Assembly: GCF_021272205.1 (NCBI RefSeq)
Contig: NZ_JAJSDX010000004.1
Coordinates: 372,001-436,000 of the forward strand
Length of the DNA: 64,000 nucleotides
Reading direction: 5' to 3'
From: Pantoea sp. Mb-10
GTDB lineage: Bacteria > Pseudomonadota > Gammaproteobacteria > Enterobacterales > Enterobacteriaceae
Shown here: positions 18,740 through 27,679 of the stretch, one piece after another
Position numbering within the stretch: position 1 is the first letter of the stretch
Layout of the letters: the number at the start of each line of letters is the position of its first letter
Position numbers and translations under genes: made by a program
The notes under the pieces: model-generated
Told to the model about the DNA's origin: nothing
The model's database searches: none
Seen by the model: only the letters and a program-made list of their open reading frames with translations

Positions 18740-20053
18740 ATGATGGACGCACAGCCCGCCTCTCGCCTCACGCGACAAGATTATAAAACCCTTTCTCTGG
18801 CCGCCCTGGGGGGCGCGCTGGAGTTTTATGACTTCATTATTTTCGTTTTTTTTGCAGCAGCAATAGGTGAGCTGTTTTTCCCGGCGGAGATGCCCGAGTG
18901 GCTGCGTCAGGTACAAACATTCGGCATCTTCGCGGCAGGGTATTTGGCACGGCCGCTTGGCGGCATCGTGATGGCGCATTTTGGCGACAAAGTCGGCCGC
19001 AAAAAGATGTTCAGCTTGAGCATTCTGCTTATGGCTTTACCCACGCTGGCAATGGGCATGCTGCCCACCTATGCCACGTTGGGGATCGCCGCGCCGCTGT
19101 TAATGCTGCTGCTGCGCGTTCTGCAAGGGGCGGCGATTGGGGGGGAAGTGCCGGGCGCGTGGGTCTTTGTGGCCGAACACGTCCCGCACAAGCGTGTGGG
19201 CTTCGCCTGCGGCACGCTCACCGCAGGTCTAACCGCAGGGATTTTACTGGGATCGCTGGTGGCAACGGTGTTGAACACCACGCTTTCACCGGCGGCCATC
19301 CGCGATTACGGCTGGCGTATTCCGTTTTTCCTTGGCGGCGTATTTGGCTTGTTCGCCATGTATCTGCGCCGCTGGTTACATGAAACGCCCGTTTTTCAGC
19401 AGATGCAGCAGCACAAAGCGCTGTCCGGCAAGATGCCGTTACGGACGATTCTTGCCAACCACAAGCGCGCCATTGCGGTGTCGATGCTCCTGACGTGGCT
19501 ACTGTCAGCCTGCATTGTGGTTGTGATCTTAATGGCACCCACGTTGATGCAAAAACAGCACGGCATTTCCGCCGCGATCAGCCTGCAGGCGAACAGTGTG
19601 GCTACCGTGATGCTGCTGATTGGCTGCGTGGGCGCAGGCTGGTTGGTGGATCGCGTTGGCGCGGCGCGGGTGCTAATGGGCGGCGCGGTGCCGCTGGCGT
19701 TTTTCAGCTGGCGTTTTTTCCATCAGCTCGATGGCTCAACCAGCGAGATCGTTATCGGGTATGCCCTCGCGGGGTTATGCGTCGGGGTGGTCGGCGTGGT
19801 GCCGTGCGTGATGGTTCGCGCTTTTCCGGCCGCCGTGCGGTTTACCGGCATCTCCTTTTCCTACAACGTCGCCTACGCCATTTTTGGCGGCCTAACGCCG
19901 ATTACCGTCACGCTCATGCTGCAGCTGACGCCGATGGCGCCCGCCTGGTATGTGCTGGCGCTGGCGGCAATGGGCCTGCTGGTGGGCCTTGTGCTCTGGC
20001 GCGATAGCCGCCAGCCGCAAGCCGTGTACGACGTCTCGCTGCACTCATCCTGA
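18740..20053 (+). CDS. MFS transporter of the metabolite:H+ symporter (MHS) family
   Basis: Inner-membrane carrier with about 12 transmembrane segments, 437 residues. The first helix ALGGALEFYDFIIFVFF and the loop ARPLGGIVMAHFGDKVGRKK are those of the MHS family (ProP, ShiA, KgtP, citrate and proline/betaine symporters). QGAAIGGEVPGAWVFVAEH in helix 4 supports it. The substrate cannot be told from sequence; an organic acid or compatible solute is typical. A second in-frame ATG follows directly at 18743. E. coli has satP, yaaW and yaaI at this site, so this gene is a lineage-specific occupant. It has its own likely promoter, and the dnaK control region follows. Confidence 0.85.
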   Translation: MMDAQPASRLTRQDYKTLSLAALGGALEFYDFIIFVFFAAAIGELFFPAEMPEWLRQVQTFGIFAAGYLARPLGGIVMAHFGDKVGRKKMFSLSILLMALPTLAMGMLPTYATLGIAAPLLMLLLRVLQGAAIGGEVPGAWVFVAEHVPHKRVGFACGTLTAGLTAGILLGSLVATVLNTTLSPAAIRDYGWRIPFFLGGVFGLFAMYLRRWLHETPVFQQMQQHKALSGKMPLRTILANHKRAIAVSMLLTWLLSACIVVVILMAPTLMQKQHGISAAISLQANSVATVMLLIGCVGAGWLVDRVGAARVLMGGAVPLAFFSWRFFHQLDGSTSEIVIGYALAGLCVGVVGVVPCVMVRAFPAAVRFTGISFSYNVAYAIFGGLTPITVTLMLQLTPMAPAWYVLALAAMGLLVGLVLWRDSRQPQAVYDVSLHSS

Positions 20054-20136
20054 CGGGCTGCGGGTGCCGCATAACCGTATAGAATGCCGCTTCGTTCTCG
20101 CTAGCGTGAAAAGATTGAAATTTTTTTTAGTTTTAA

Positions 20137-20164
20137 CCCTTGATGCGCTGCGAAGCGGCCCCAT
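20137..20164 (+). promoter_or_regulatory. Sigma-32 heat-shock promoter of dnaKJ
   Basis: CCCTTGAT (20137-20144), 14-bp spacer, CCCCAT (20159-20164). This matches the RpoH consensus and the E. coli dnaK P1 layout closely. The dnaK ATG is 125 bp downstream. Confidence 0.9.
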
Positions 20165-20289
20165 CTAGTTGTCATCGAGCGTTGTGAGGCAGCAAAAAAA
20201 GCCTGCAAAGGCTGTTGAAAAGCGTCAGATTGACCGCATTTCTGCTTCACAACCAACCTTGGCAAAGAATTTACGTGGGAGACGTTTAG

Positions 20290-22203
20290 ATGGGTAAGAT
20301 TATTGGTATTGACTTGGGTACAACCAACTCTTGTGTTGCAATCATGGATGGCGGTAAAGCACGCGTGCTGGAAAACGCCGAAGGCGATCGCACCACGCCG
20401 TCAATCATTGCGTACACGCAAGATGGCGAAACTCTGGTTGGTCAACCGGCTAAACGTCAGGCGGTGACGAACCCGCAGAACACCCTGTTCGCGATTAAGC
20501 GCCTGATTGGCCGCCGTTTCCAGGATGAAGAAGTTCAGCGTGATATTAAAATCATGCCTTACAAAATCATCGGCTCAGACAACGGTGACGCATGGCTGGA
20601 CGTGAAAGGCCAGAAAATGGCGCCTCCGCAGATCTCTGCGGAAGTGCTGAAAAAAATGAAGAAAACTGCCGAAGATTACTTGGGTGAGCCGGTGACGGAA
20701 GCGGTTATTACCGTGCCTGCCTACTTCAACGATGCACAGCGTCAGGCAACCAAAGATGCCGGTCGTATCGCAGGTCTGGACGTTAAGCGTATCATCAACG
20801 AACCGACCGCCGCCGCGCTGGCTTACGGTCTGGATAAAGGTCAGGGCAACCGCACCATCGCCGTCTATGACCTGGGTGGCGGTACCTTCGATATCTCAAT
20901 CATCGAAATTGATGATGTTGATGGCGAAAAAACCTTCGAAGTACTGGCGACCAACGGTGACACCCACTTGGGTGGTGAAGACTTCGACAGCCGTCTGATT
21001 AACTATCTGGTTGCGGAATTTAAGAAAGACCAGGGCATCGATCTGCACAACGATCCGCTGGCGATGCAGCGTCTGAAAGAAGCCGCAGAAAAAGCGAAAA
21101 TTGAGCTCTCTTCTGCTCAGCAGACCGACGTTAATCTGCCGTACATCACAGCAGACGCTACCGGTCCAAAACACCTGAACATCAAAGTGACCCGTGCAAA
21201 ACTGGAGTCGCTGGTTGAGGATCTGGTTACGCGCTCCATTGAGCCGCTGAAAGTCGCACTGCAGGACGCAGGCCTGTCTGTTTCTGACATCAACGACGTG
21301 ATTCTGGTGGGTGGACAGACGCGCATGCCAATGGTGCAGGCGAAAGTGTCTGAGTTCTTCGGCAAAGAGCCGCGTAAAGACGTTAACCCGGACGAAGCGG
21401 TTGCCGTGGGCGCTGCGGTGCAGGGCGGTGTGTTGGCCGGTGATGTAAAAGACGTTCTGCTGCTGGACGTTACCCCGCTGTCGCTGGGTATCGAAACCAT
21501 GGGCGGTGTCATGACATCACTGATTTCCAAGAACACCACCATCCCAACCAAGCACAGCCAGGTGTTCTCAACGGCTGAAGACAATCAGTCTGCCGTGACC
21601 ATTCACGTTCTGCAGGGTGAACGTAAACGCGCTGGCGATAACAAATCGCTGGGTCAGTTCAACCTGGACGGTATTCAGCCGGCACCGCGCGGTATGCCGC
21701 AGATCGAAGTTACCTTCGATATCGATGCTGACGGTATCCTGCACGTGTCTGCGAAAGACAAGAACAGCGGTAAAGAGCAGAAAATCACCATCAAAGCTTC
21801 TTCAGGCCTGAATGAGGAAGAGATCGAAAAAATGGTGCGTGACGCAGAAGCAAACGCTGAATCTGACCGTAAGTTCGAAGAGCTGGTGCAGACGCGTAAC
21901 CAAGGCGACCAGATTGCGCACAGCACGCGTAAGCAGCTGGATGAAGCCGGTGACAAACTCTCCGCTGAGGATAAAGCACCGATTGAAGCCGCACTTACCG
22001 AGCTGAACACAGCGCTGAAAGGCGAAGACAAAGCCGCTATCGAAGCCAAAATGCAGGCGCTGATGGAAGTGTCAAGCAAACTGATGGAGCTGGCGCAGCA
22101 GCAGGCTCAGGCAGGCGGCGCAGCCGATGCCGGTGACGCTTCTGCGAAGAAAGAGGACGATGTTGTCGACGCTGAATTCGAAGAAGTTAAAGATAAAAAA
22201 TAA
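20290..22203 (+). CDS. dnaK: Hsp70 chaperone DnaK
   Basis: ATP-dependent chaperone for nascent and misfolded proteins, working with DnaJ and GrpE; it also restrains sigma-32. 637 residues (E. coli 638). The nucleotide-binding domain shows [30 protein letters not shown] phosphate 2 motif and [13 protein letters not shown]. The substrate domain begins near residue 390 after the linker [13 protein letters not shown]. The lid is C-terminal, ending in the acidic [13 protein letters not shown] that binds co-chaperones. Codon choice is that of a highly expressed gene. Followed by dnaJ. Confidence 0.99.
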   Translation: MGKIIGIDLGTTNSCVAIMDGGKARVLENAEGDRTTPSIIAYTQDGETLVGQPAKRQAVTNPQNTLFAIKRLIGRRFQDEEVQRDIKIMPYKIIGSDNGDAWLDVKGQKMAPPQISAEVLKKMKKTAEDYLGEPVTEAVITVPAYFNDAQRQATKDAGRIAGLDVKRIINEPTAAALAYGLDKGQGNRTIAVYDLGGGTFDISIIEIDDVDGEKTFEVLATNGDTHLGGEDFDSRLINYLVAEFKKDQGIDLHNDPLAMQRLKEAAEKAKIELSSAQQTDVNLPYITADATGPKHLNIKVTRAKLESLVEDLVTRSIEPLKVALQDAGLSVSDINDVILVGGQTRMPMVQAKVSEFFGKEPRKDVNPDEAVAVGAAVQGGVLAGDVKDVLLLDVTPLSLGIETMGGVMTSLISKNTTIPTKHSQVFSTAEDNQSAVTIHVLQGERKRAGDNKSLGQFNLDGIQPAPRGMPQIEVTFDIDADGILHVSAKDKNSGKEQKITIKASSGLNEEEIEKMVRDAEANAESDRKFEELVQTRNQGDQIAHSTRKQLDEAGDKLSAEDKAPIEAALTELNTALKGEDKAAIEAKMQALMEVSSKLMELAQQQAQAGGAADAGDASAKKEDDVVDAEFEEVKDKK

Positions 22204-22221
22204 TTGCCCCTGACCGGGCGC

Positions 22222-22284
22222 GACGGCTGGCCTGACAGCCGTTGAAACCAGCACGGGCGTAGGAGTTTCCTCCACGCCCGTGCG
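22222..22284 (+). other. Two tandem hairpins in the dnaK-dnaJ gap
   Basis: Hairpin 1: ACGGCTG (22223-22229) with CAGCCGT (22236-22242). Hairpin 2: GCACGGGCGT (22251-22260) with ACGCCCGTGC (22274-22283), extended by GGAG/CTCC inside. No T-tract follows, so they look like mRNA-processing, stability or partial-attenuation elements that set the dnaK:dnaJ ratio, not a full terminator. Confidence 0.65.
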
Positions 22285-22306
22285 ATCATGTTAAGGGCAG
22301 AGAAAA

Positions 22307-23446
22307 ATGGCTAAGAGTGATTTTTACGAGATCTTAGGCGTCTCAAAATCCGCAGATGAGCGCGAAATTAAAAAGGCCTACAAGCGCCTTGCAATGAAAT
22401 ATCACCCGGACCGTAATCCCGGTGATAAAGAAGCGGAAGCCAAATTCAAAGAGGTCAAGGAAGCCTACGAGATTCTGACCGATGCGCAAAAGCGTGCGGC
22501 CTACGATCAGTACGGTCATGCAGCCTTTGAACAAGGCGGCGGCGGCGGTGGGTTTGGCGGCGGCTTCGGCGGCGGCGGTGCTGACTTCAGCGATATCTTT
22601 GGCGACGTATTCGGCGATATTTTTGGAGGCGGCCGCCGTCAGCGCGCTGCCCGCGGTGCCGATTTACGCTACAACATGGAGCTAACGCTGGAAGAAGCGG
22701 TTCGCGGCGTGACCAAAGAGATCCGCATTCCTACGTTAGAAGAGTGTGATGTTTGCCACGGCAGCGGGGCGAAAGCAGGCACGCAGCCGCAAACGTGCCC
22801 AACCTGTCACGGTGCGGGTCAGGTACAGATGCGGCAGGGGTTCTTTACCGTGCAGCAGGCGTGTCCAACCTGTCACGGGCGTGGCTCGGTGATCAAAGAT
22901 CCGTGCAATGCCTGTCATGGACACGGCCGCGTAGAGCGTCAGAAAACGCTGTCGGTGAAAATCCCGGCGGGCGTGGATACCGGCGATCGTATTCGCCTGA
23001 GCGGTGAGGGTGAAGCGGGCGAGCACGGCGCACCGGCGGGCGATCTCTATGTTCAAGTGTCGGTGAAAAAGCACCCGATCTTCGAGCGTGAGGACAATAA
23101 CCTGTACTGTGAAGTGCCGATCAACTTTGCAATGGCTGCATTGGGTGGCGAAATTGAAGTGCCAACCCTTGATGGCCGTGTGAAGCTTAAGGTGCCTGCA
23201 GAAACCCAGACCGGCAAACTGTTCCGCATGCGCGGAAAGGGCGTGAAGTCCGTGCGCGGTGGCGCAGTGGGCGACCTGCTCTGTCGCGTGGTGGTCGAAA
23301 CGCCGGTGAGCCTGAGCGAGAAACAGAAATCGCTGCTGCGTGAACTGGAAGAGAGCTTCGGTGGGCCCAGCGGTGAGAAAAACAGCCCTCGATCCAAGAG
23401 CTTCTTCGACGGTGTGAAGAAATTCTTTGACGACCTAACGCGTTAA
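22307..23446 (+). CDS. dnaJ: Hsp40 co-chaperone DnaJ
   Basis: Stimulates DnaK ATPase and delivers substrates. 379 residues (E. coli 376). The J domain occupies 1-70 with YHPDRNP. A Gly/Phe-rich segment follows (about 75-110). The zinc-binding region has four CxxCxGxG repeats: [24 protein letters not shown] and CNACHGHG. The substrate-binding C-terminal domain has [18 protein letters not shown]. It is transcribed with dnaK and ends in a strong terminator. Confidence 0.99.
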   Translation: MAKSDFYEILGVSKSADEREIKKAYKRLAMKYHPDRNPGDKEAEAKFKEVKEAYEILTDAQKRAAYDQYGHAAFEQGGGGGGFGGGFGGGGADFSDIFGDVFGDIFGGGRRQRAARGADLRYNMELTLEEAVRGVTKEIRIPTLEECDVCHGSGAKAGTQPQTCPTCHGAGQVQMRQGFFTVQQACPTCHGRGSVIKDPCNACHGHGRVERQKTLSVKIPAGVDTGDRIRLSGEGEAGEHGAPAGDLYVQVSVKKHPIFEREDNNLYCEVPINFAMAALGGEIEVPTLDGRVKLKVPAETQTGKLFRMRGKGVKSVRGGAVGDLLCRVVVETPVSLSEKQKSLLRELEESFGGPSGEKNSPRSKSFFDGVKKFFDDLTR

Positions 23447-23464
23447 TCGTGCGTTATTAATGCT

Positions 23465-23497
23465 AAGCGGAGAGCCTGATTCTCCGCTTTTTTTTGC
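23465..23497 (+). terminator. dnaJ terminator
   Basis: Stem AAGCGGAGA (23465-23473) with TCTCCGCTT (23481-23489), 7-nt loop, then a run of T. Confidence 0.92.
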
Positions 23498-23678
23498 TTT
23501 TTTCTTACGCCTGTCTTTAAAACATTAATGCTTCTTTAATCGCCTTCACTTTTTCTTTTGACGCCGAATAATACGCCTTTGCTGGATATTGACAGCGAAG
23601 GATGTATGTTGCGCGTTTTTTGCGCGCTGACGTCAATAAATAAAAATATCATGAGAAAGCGTGGAGCGTTGTCGCATT

Positions 23679-24704
23679 ATGTTTGTTCGTCGATTTCTTG
23701 CCATGGGAATGCTGTCATTGCCGTTTGCCGCCGCCGCGCATGTGAAATGGTTTGTGGATTACAACATGGAGCATCGCCCGGCGGCGCTGCTCCATTTAGT
23801 GCAGTCGGGTGATTTTATGGCGCTGGTGATGCTGGCGACAGGCGTGATTTTTTTTACGTCGATACTCGACAGAAAATTGCCCTCGCCCGTGGATGTCAGC
23901 GCCTGGCAGCCTGCACTGATCAGGTTAGAACGCTTTGCGCCTGGGGTGTTACGTTACGGCACCGCCTTTTTTTTCCTCACGCTCACGCTCGGGTTCCCGC
24001 ATATTATTTTAACGCCAGAGTTAGTGATCCCTAATCCGGCTATGCGCTATGTTCATGCGATTATTGCCGTGATGGCCTTACACCGTCGAACCAGTTTAAT
24101 TGCCGGCGCCGGGATTTTATTTCTCTACAGTTACGCTACGCAGCTCTACGGCACGTTTCATATGCTGGACTATCTGGTGTTTATTGGCGTCGGCGTTCAT
24201 CTCATTTCACAAACGCTCTGCGGCAATCGGGTTCGCGGTTTGCCGATGGAAGTGGTGCGATTCACACTGGCCTACTCTTTTTTATGGGGCGCCATTGAAA
24301 AATTCATGCAGCCAGCGCTATTTCATCAGCTTTTGAAGGACTATCCCTACCTGACGATGGGATTGAATTCCGACTTTTTTATCCGCGCTTCCGGTTTTGT
24401 CGAGTTCTGCTGCGCCTGGCACATTTTCAGCGGGCGTGCTGCGGGCTATGCCGGAATCGGACTGATGGCATTCTTTGTCATCGGCGCGGTGATCCCCTTT
24501 GGTATGATCGATTTCATCGGCCACTTTCTGTTTATCGTGCCCTTAACAGCAATTCTGCTGGTGCCGCGGCGTGTACCGCTGTGCCGTACAGCGTGGGGCA
24601 GCACCCTGGCCTTTGTGACCACCCTGGCGCTGTTTTTGCTGGCGGCGTATGCGGCATGGTACATGCTCTACTTCTATTTGCATCCGCACCTCTTCCGGGC
24701 ATGA
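23679..24704 (+). CDS. DoxX-like polytopic membrane protein
   Basis: 341 residues with about eight hydrophobic segments. I do not recognise a characterised orthologue. The N-terminus (LSLPFAAAAHVKWFVDYNME) shows the AHVKWF motif that I associate with DoxX-like inner-membrane proteins of Proteobacteria; the later LWGAIEKFMQPALF and FVEFCCAWHIFSG stretches also suit DoxX. DoxX relatives are linked to quinone-dependent oxidation or redox stress, but no role can be assigned. The frame is open to a GTG at 23661; the ATG at 23679 is preferred. It has many TT-rich codons and stands alone between dnaJ and nhaA, which suggests gain by transfer. A different membrane family remains possible. Confidence 0.6.
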   Translation: MFVRRFLAMGMLSLPFAAAAHVKWFVDYNMEHRPAALLHLVQSGDFMALVMLATGVIFFTSILDRKLPSPVDVSAWQPALIRLERFAPGVLRYGTAFFFLTLTLGFPHIILTPELVIPNPAMRYVHAIIAVMALHRRTSLIAGAGILFLYSYATQLYGTFHMLDYLVFIGVGVHLISQTLCGNRVRGLPMEVVRFTLAYSFLWGAIEKFMQPALFHQLLKDYPYLTMGLNSDFFIRASGFVEFCCAWHIFSGRAAGYAGIGLMAFFVIGAVIPFGMIDFIGHFLFIVPLTAILLVPRRVPLCRTAWGSTLAFVTTLALFLLAAYAAWYMLYFYLHPHLFRA

Positions 24705-24806
24705 TGCCTGCGCCGCGTTTTATGACGTGATCGAGACATTAACGGCTACTCACCCTCTGCCCGTACCGTTACACTGCTCTCTTTGATTTTCTGCTCAGGA
24801 GGAGTA

Positions 24807-25985
24807 ATGACGAAACCTCGTAACATTCGGAGTCTGCTTAAAAGCTTTATTGCCAGCGATGCCAGCAACGGCGTTGTGCTGATTTTGGCGGCCGTGGCAG
24901 CCATGATTTTGGCTAACAGTGCCACGACGGCGCAGGGCTATCAGTCGCTGTTGGCTGAACCGGTACAGATCCGTTTTGGTGCACTGGACATCAGTAAAAA
25001 TCTGCTGCTGTGGATCAACGACGCAATGATGGCGCTGTTCTTTTTGCTGATTGGTCTGGAAGTGAAACGTGAGCTGATCACCGGTGAATTAGCGAGCCGC
25101 GATCGCGCCATTTTCCCGGTTATTGCGGCGCTCGGTGGCATGGCCGCCCCCGCGGTGATTTTCCTGCTGTTTAATCATGGCGATCCGATCGCCAGCAGCG
25201 GTTGGGCGATCCCGACCGCCACGGATATCGCGTTTGCCTTGGGCGTACTCGCGCTGCTCGGAAGTCGCGTGCCAGCGGCCCTGAAGGTGTTCCTGATGGC
25301 GCTGGCGATCATTGATGACCTTGGCGCTATCGTTATCATTGCGCTGTTCTATACCAGCGATCTGTCGCTGCTTTCGCTCAGCGTAGCGGCGGGCGCGATT
25401 GTCCTGTTGGCAATACTGAATCGCTGTGGCGTACGTAACATCGCTGTGTATATGTTGGTCGGCATAGTGCTGTGGACAGCGGTGCTGAAATCGGGCGTGC
25501 ACGCAACGCTGGCGGGCGTGATTGTGGGGTTCTTCGTACCGTTAGAAGAAAAAGACGGGCACTCACCTGCGGAGCATTTGGCGCACGGTTTGATGCCGTG
25601 GGTAAACTGGCTGATTCTGCCGCTGTTCGCCTTTGCCAATGCCGGGATTTCTTTGAGTGGCATCACCTTCGGTGACGTCTTATCGCCAGAGCCGTTGGGC
25701 ATTATTCTTGGCCTGCTGATCGGTAAACCGCTCGGTATTACGCTGTTTTGCTGGCTGGCGGTCAAACTCAGGCTGGCAGCATTGCCTGGCGGCACCACGC
25801 TGCGGGACATTATGGCGATTGGCGTGCTGTGTGGTATTGGCTTCACCATGTCGATCTTCATCAGCTCGCTGGCGTTTGATGCCGCTCACGAGCAGCTGGT
25901 GACGTTCTCCAAGCTGGGGATCCTCAGCGGTTCGCTGCTGTCAGCCGTGCTGGGTTATACGCTGTTGCGCATTAAACTGCGGTAA
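24807..25985 (+). CDS. nhaA: Na+/H+ antiporter NhaA
   Basis: Electrogenic inner-membrane exchanger, two H+ in per Na+ or Li+ out, for sodium and alkaline pH tolerance. 392 residues (E. coli 388), 12 membrane helices. The ion-binding pair is Asp170-Asp171 in [11 protein letters not shown], the [10 protein letters not shown] unwound helix precedes it, and His232 in [10 protein letters not shown] corresponds to the pH-related His225 of E. coli. ATG at 24807 after AGGAGG. Its E. coli activator nhaR, normally the next gene, is absent here; the gene ends at a terminator facing rpsT. Confidence 0.97.
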   Translation: MTKPRNIRSLLKSFIASDASNGVVLILAAVAAMILANSATTAQGYQSLLAEPVQIRFGALDISKNLLLWINDAMMALFFLLIGLEVKRELITGELASRDRAIFPVIAALGGMAAPAVIFLLFNHGDPIASSGWAIPTATDIAFALGVLALLGSRVPAALKVFLMALAIIDDLGAIVIIALFYTSDLSLLSLSVAAGAIVLLAILNRCGVRNIAVYMLVGIVLWTAVLKSGVHATLAGVIVGFFVPLEEKDGHSPAEHLAHGLMPWVNWLILPLFAFANAGISLSGITFGDVLSPEPLGIILGLLIGKPLGITLFCWLAVKLRLAALPGGTTLRDIMAIGVLCGIGFTMSIFISSLAFDAAHEQLVTFSKLGILSGSLLSAVLGYTLLRIKLR

Positions 25986-26010
25986 TACTCACGTTCCAGC
26001 AAGAACGACA

Positions 26011-26034
26011 AAGGAGGCAAAGGCCTCCTTTTTC
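26011..26034 (+). terminator. nhaA terminator
   Basis: Stem AAGGAGGC (26011-26018) with GCCTCCTT (26023-26030), 4-nt loop and T-tract. Confidence 0.88.
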
Positions 26035-26076
26035 ACGTTAGGCTGAAGAGGGGATAGCGATCCCGAACAACGCCCA

Positions 26077-26105
26077 TAAAAAAACCGGCTAAGCGCCGGT
26101 TCTTT
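26077..26105 (-). terminator. rpsT terminator
   Basis: Stem AACCGGC (26083-26089) with GCCGGTT (26095-26101). On the minus strand it is followed by seven T. Confidence 0.88.
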
Positions 26106-26131
26106 TAACAAAGCGATAAACAGACAGGCAA

Positions 26132-26395
26132 TTAAGCCAGTTTGTTGATCTGTGCAACCAAGTTTGCTTTATGGCGTGCAGCTTTGTTTTTGTGGATCAG
26201 ACCTTTAGCAGCCTGACGGTCCACGATTGGTTGCATTTCATTGAATGCGTTCTGCGCAGCAGCTTTATCGCCGGTTGCGATAGCCGCGTATACTTTCTTG
26301 ATGAAAGTACGCATCATAGAACGGTTGCTCGCGTTATGCTTGCGACGTTTCTCAGATGTTACGGCGCGTTTCTTAGCTGATTTGATATTAGCCAA
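26132..26395 (-). CDS. rpsT: 30S ribosomal protein S20
   Basis: Primary 16S rRNA-binding protein of the small subunit, 87 residues as in E. coli. Lys/Arg-rich with [21 protein letters not shown] at the N-terminus (after Met-Ala) and [20 protein letters not shown] at the C-terminus. The start codon is TTG (CAA on the plus strand at 26393-26395). E. coli rpsT also starts with UUG, which is part of its translational autoregulation, so the same control is likely here. Transcribed from a promoter 48-76 bp upstream. Convergent with nhaA. Confidence 0.98.
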   Translation of the reverse strand: MANIKSAKKRAVTSEKRRKHNASNRSMMRTFIKKVYAAIATGDKAAAQNAFNEMQPIVDRQAAKGLIHKNKAARHKANLVAQINKLA

Positions 26396-26442
26396 GGTCC
26401 AACTCCCAAATGTGTTCTATATGGACAAATCAAAGGCCGAGG

Positions 26443-26471
26443 ACTATGCCTTTTGCGCCTTCTTTTGTCAA
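26443..26471 (-). promoter_or_regulatory. rpsT promoter
   Basis: On the minus strand TTGACA (26471-26466), 17-bp spacer, CATAGT (26448-26443). The perfect -35 and correct spacing fit a strong ribosomal protein promoter. Confidence 0.75.
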
Positions 26472-26655
26472 TGGATTTGTGCAAATAAGCGTCGTTTTAA
26501 CCACGACACCCGCTTACGTAATTGATGGCGCAAGATTCTACCAGCAACACCGATTCGAATACAGTATTTCGCAATAAAAATCTTACAAACTGACCCCGGC
26601 GGCGACTGGGACGTAGAATACTGCCCGTCTGGGGCAGGAAAGACGCCATGACGGG

Positions 26656-26684
26656 TTAACCTCAGGTCTATTCGAGGGTATAAT
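26656..26684 (+). promoter_or_regulatory. ribF promoter
   Basis: TTAACC (26656-26661), 17-bp spacer, perfect TATAAT (26679-26684), 29 bp before the ribF ATG. The rest of the 318-bp gap between rpsT and ribF shows nothing else but the rpsT promoter. Confidence 0.75.
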
Positions 26685-26713
26685 CCGCCGATTTCCACCG
26701 GTTTGAGTCAGCC

Positions 26714-27652
26714 ATGAAGTTTATCCGCGGTATTTATAATTTGACCGAGCAGCATCGTGGCTGCGTCTTGACCATTGGTAATTTTGATGGCGTACATCGC
26801 GGGCACCAGGCGCTGATGGCCGAATTGATTGCAGAAGGGCGCAAACGCAATCTGCCGGTGGTCGTGATGTTGTTCGAGCCGCAGCCGCTTGAGCTGTTCG
26901 CCGGTGAAAAAGCACCGGCTCGCCTGACGCGCTTGCGCGAGAAGCTGAAGCTGCTGGAGCAGGCGGGGGTGGATGCGGTGCTGTGCGTGCGTTTTGACCG
27001 CCGCTTCGCCGCCTATACCGCGCAAGGTTTTATCTCCGATTTGCTGGTGAAGAAACTCAATGTGAAGTTCCTGGCCGTCGGGGATGATTTCCGCTTCGGC
27101 GCTGGTCGCATCGGGGATTTCCTGCTATTACAGAAGGCCGGTGCGGAGTACGGCTTTGATGTGATCAGCACCCAAACGTATTGCGACGGTGGTAAGCGTA
27201 TCAGCAGCACGGCGGTACGCCAGGCGCTGGCAAACGACGATTTTGCGCACGCGCAGGCGCTGCTGGGCCATCCGTTCAGCATTTCAGGGCGCGTGGTGCA
27301 CGGTGATGCCCTGGGGCGCACCATTGGTTTTCCTACCGCGAATATTCCTCTGCGACGCACCGTGACGCCCGTTAAAGGCGTTTTCGCGGTTGAGGTCATG
27401 GGGCTAGGCGATACGCCTGTTCCTGGCGTCGCCAACATTGGCACGCGGCCCACGGTGAAAGGTTTGCGTCAGCAGCTTGAAGTCCACCTGCTCGACACAC
27501 ATATGAATCTCTACGGGCGCCACATTGATGTGGTGCTGAAGCAAAAGATCCGCGACGAACAGCGTTTTGCGTCGCTGGATGCCTTGAAAGAACAAATTGC
27601 GAAAGATGTGGTAACGGCCCGCCAATTTTTTGGGCTTAAAACACCGGTGTAA
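26714..27652 (+). CDS. ribF: Bifunctional riboflavin kinase / FAD synthetase
   Basis: Makes FMN from riboflavin, then FAD. 312 residues (E. coli 313). The N-terminal nucleotidyltransferase domain has TIGNFDGVHRGHQALM and later GKRISSTAVRQALA. The C-terminal kinase domain (from about residue 185) has GRVVHGDALGRTIGFPTANI and GVANIGTRPTV. First gene of the ribF-ileS-lspA-fkpB-ispH cluster, 27 bp before ileS. Confidence 0.97.
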   Translation: MKFIRGIYNLTEQHRGCVLTIGNFDGVHRGHQALMAELIAEGRKRNLPVVVMLFEPQPLELFAGEKAPARLTRLREKLKLLEQAGVDAVLCVRFDRRFAAYTAQGFISDLLVKKLNVKFLAVGDDFRFGAGRIGDFLLLQKAGAEYGFDVISTQTYCDGGKRISSTAVRQALANDDFAHAQALLGHPFSISGRVVHGDALGRTIGFPTANIPLRRTVTPVKGVFAVEVMGLGDTPVPGVANIGTRPTVKGLRQQLEVHLLDTHMNLYGRHIDVVLKQKIRDEQRFASLDALKEQIAKDVVTARQFFGLKTPV

Positions 27653-27679
27653 TGACCGAAATACGGAACCGATAATCTG

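Noticed and set aside
23558..23812. An 84-codon frame starting before the DoxX-like gene
   Set aside because: It overlaps the DoxX-like gene in another frame; the membrane protein frame has far better coding character.
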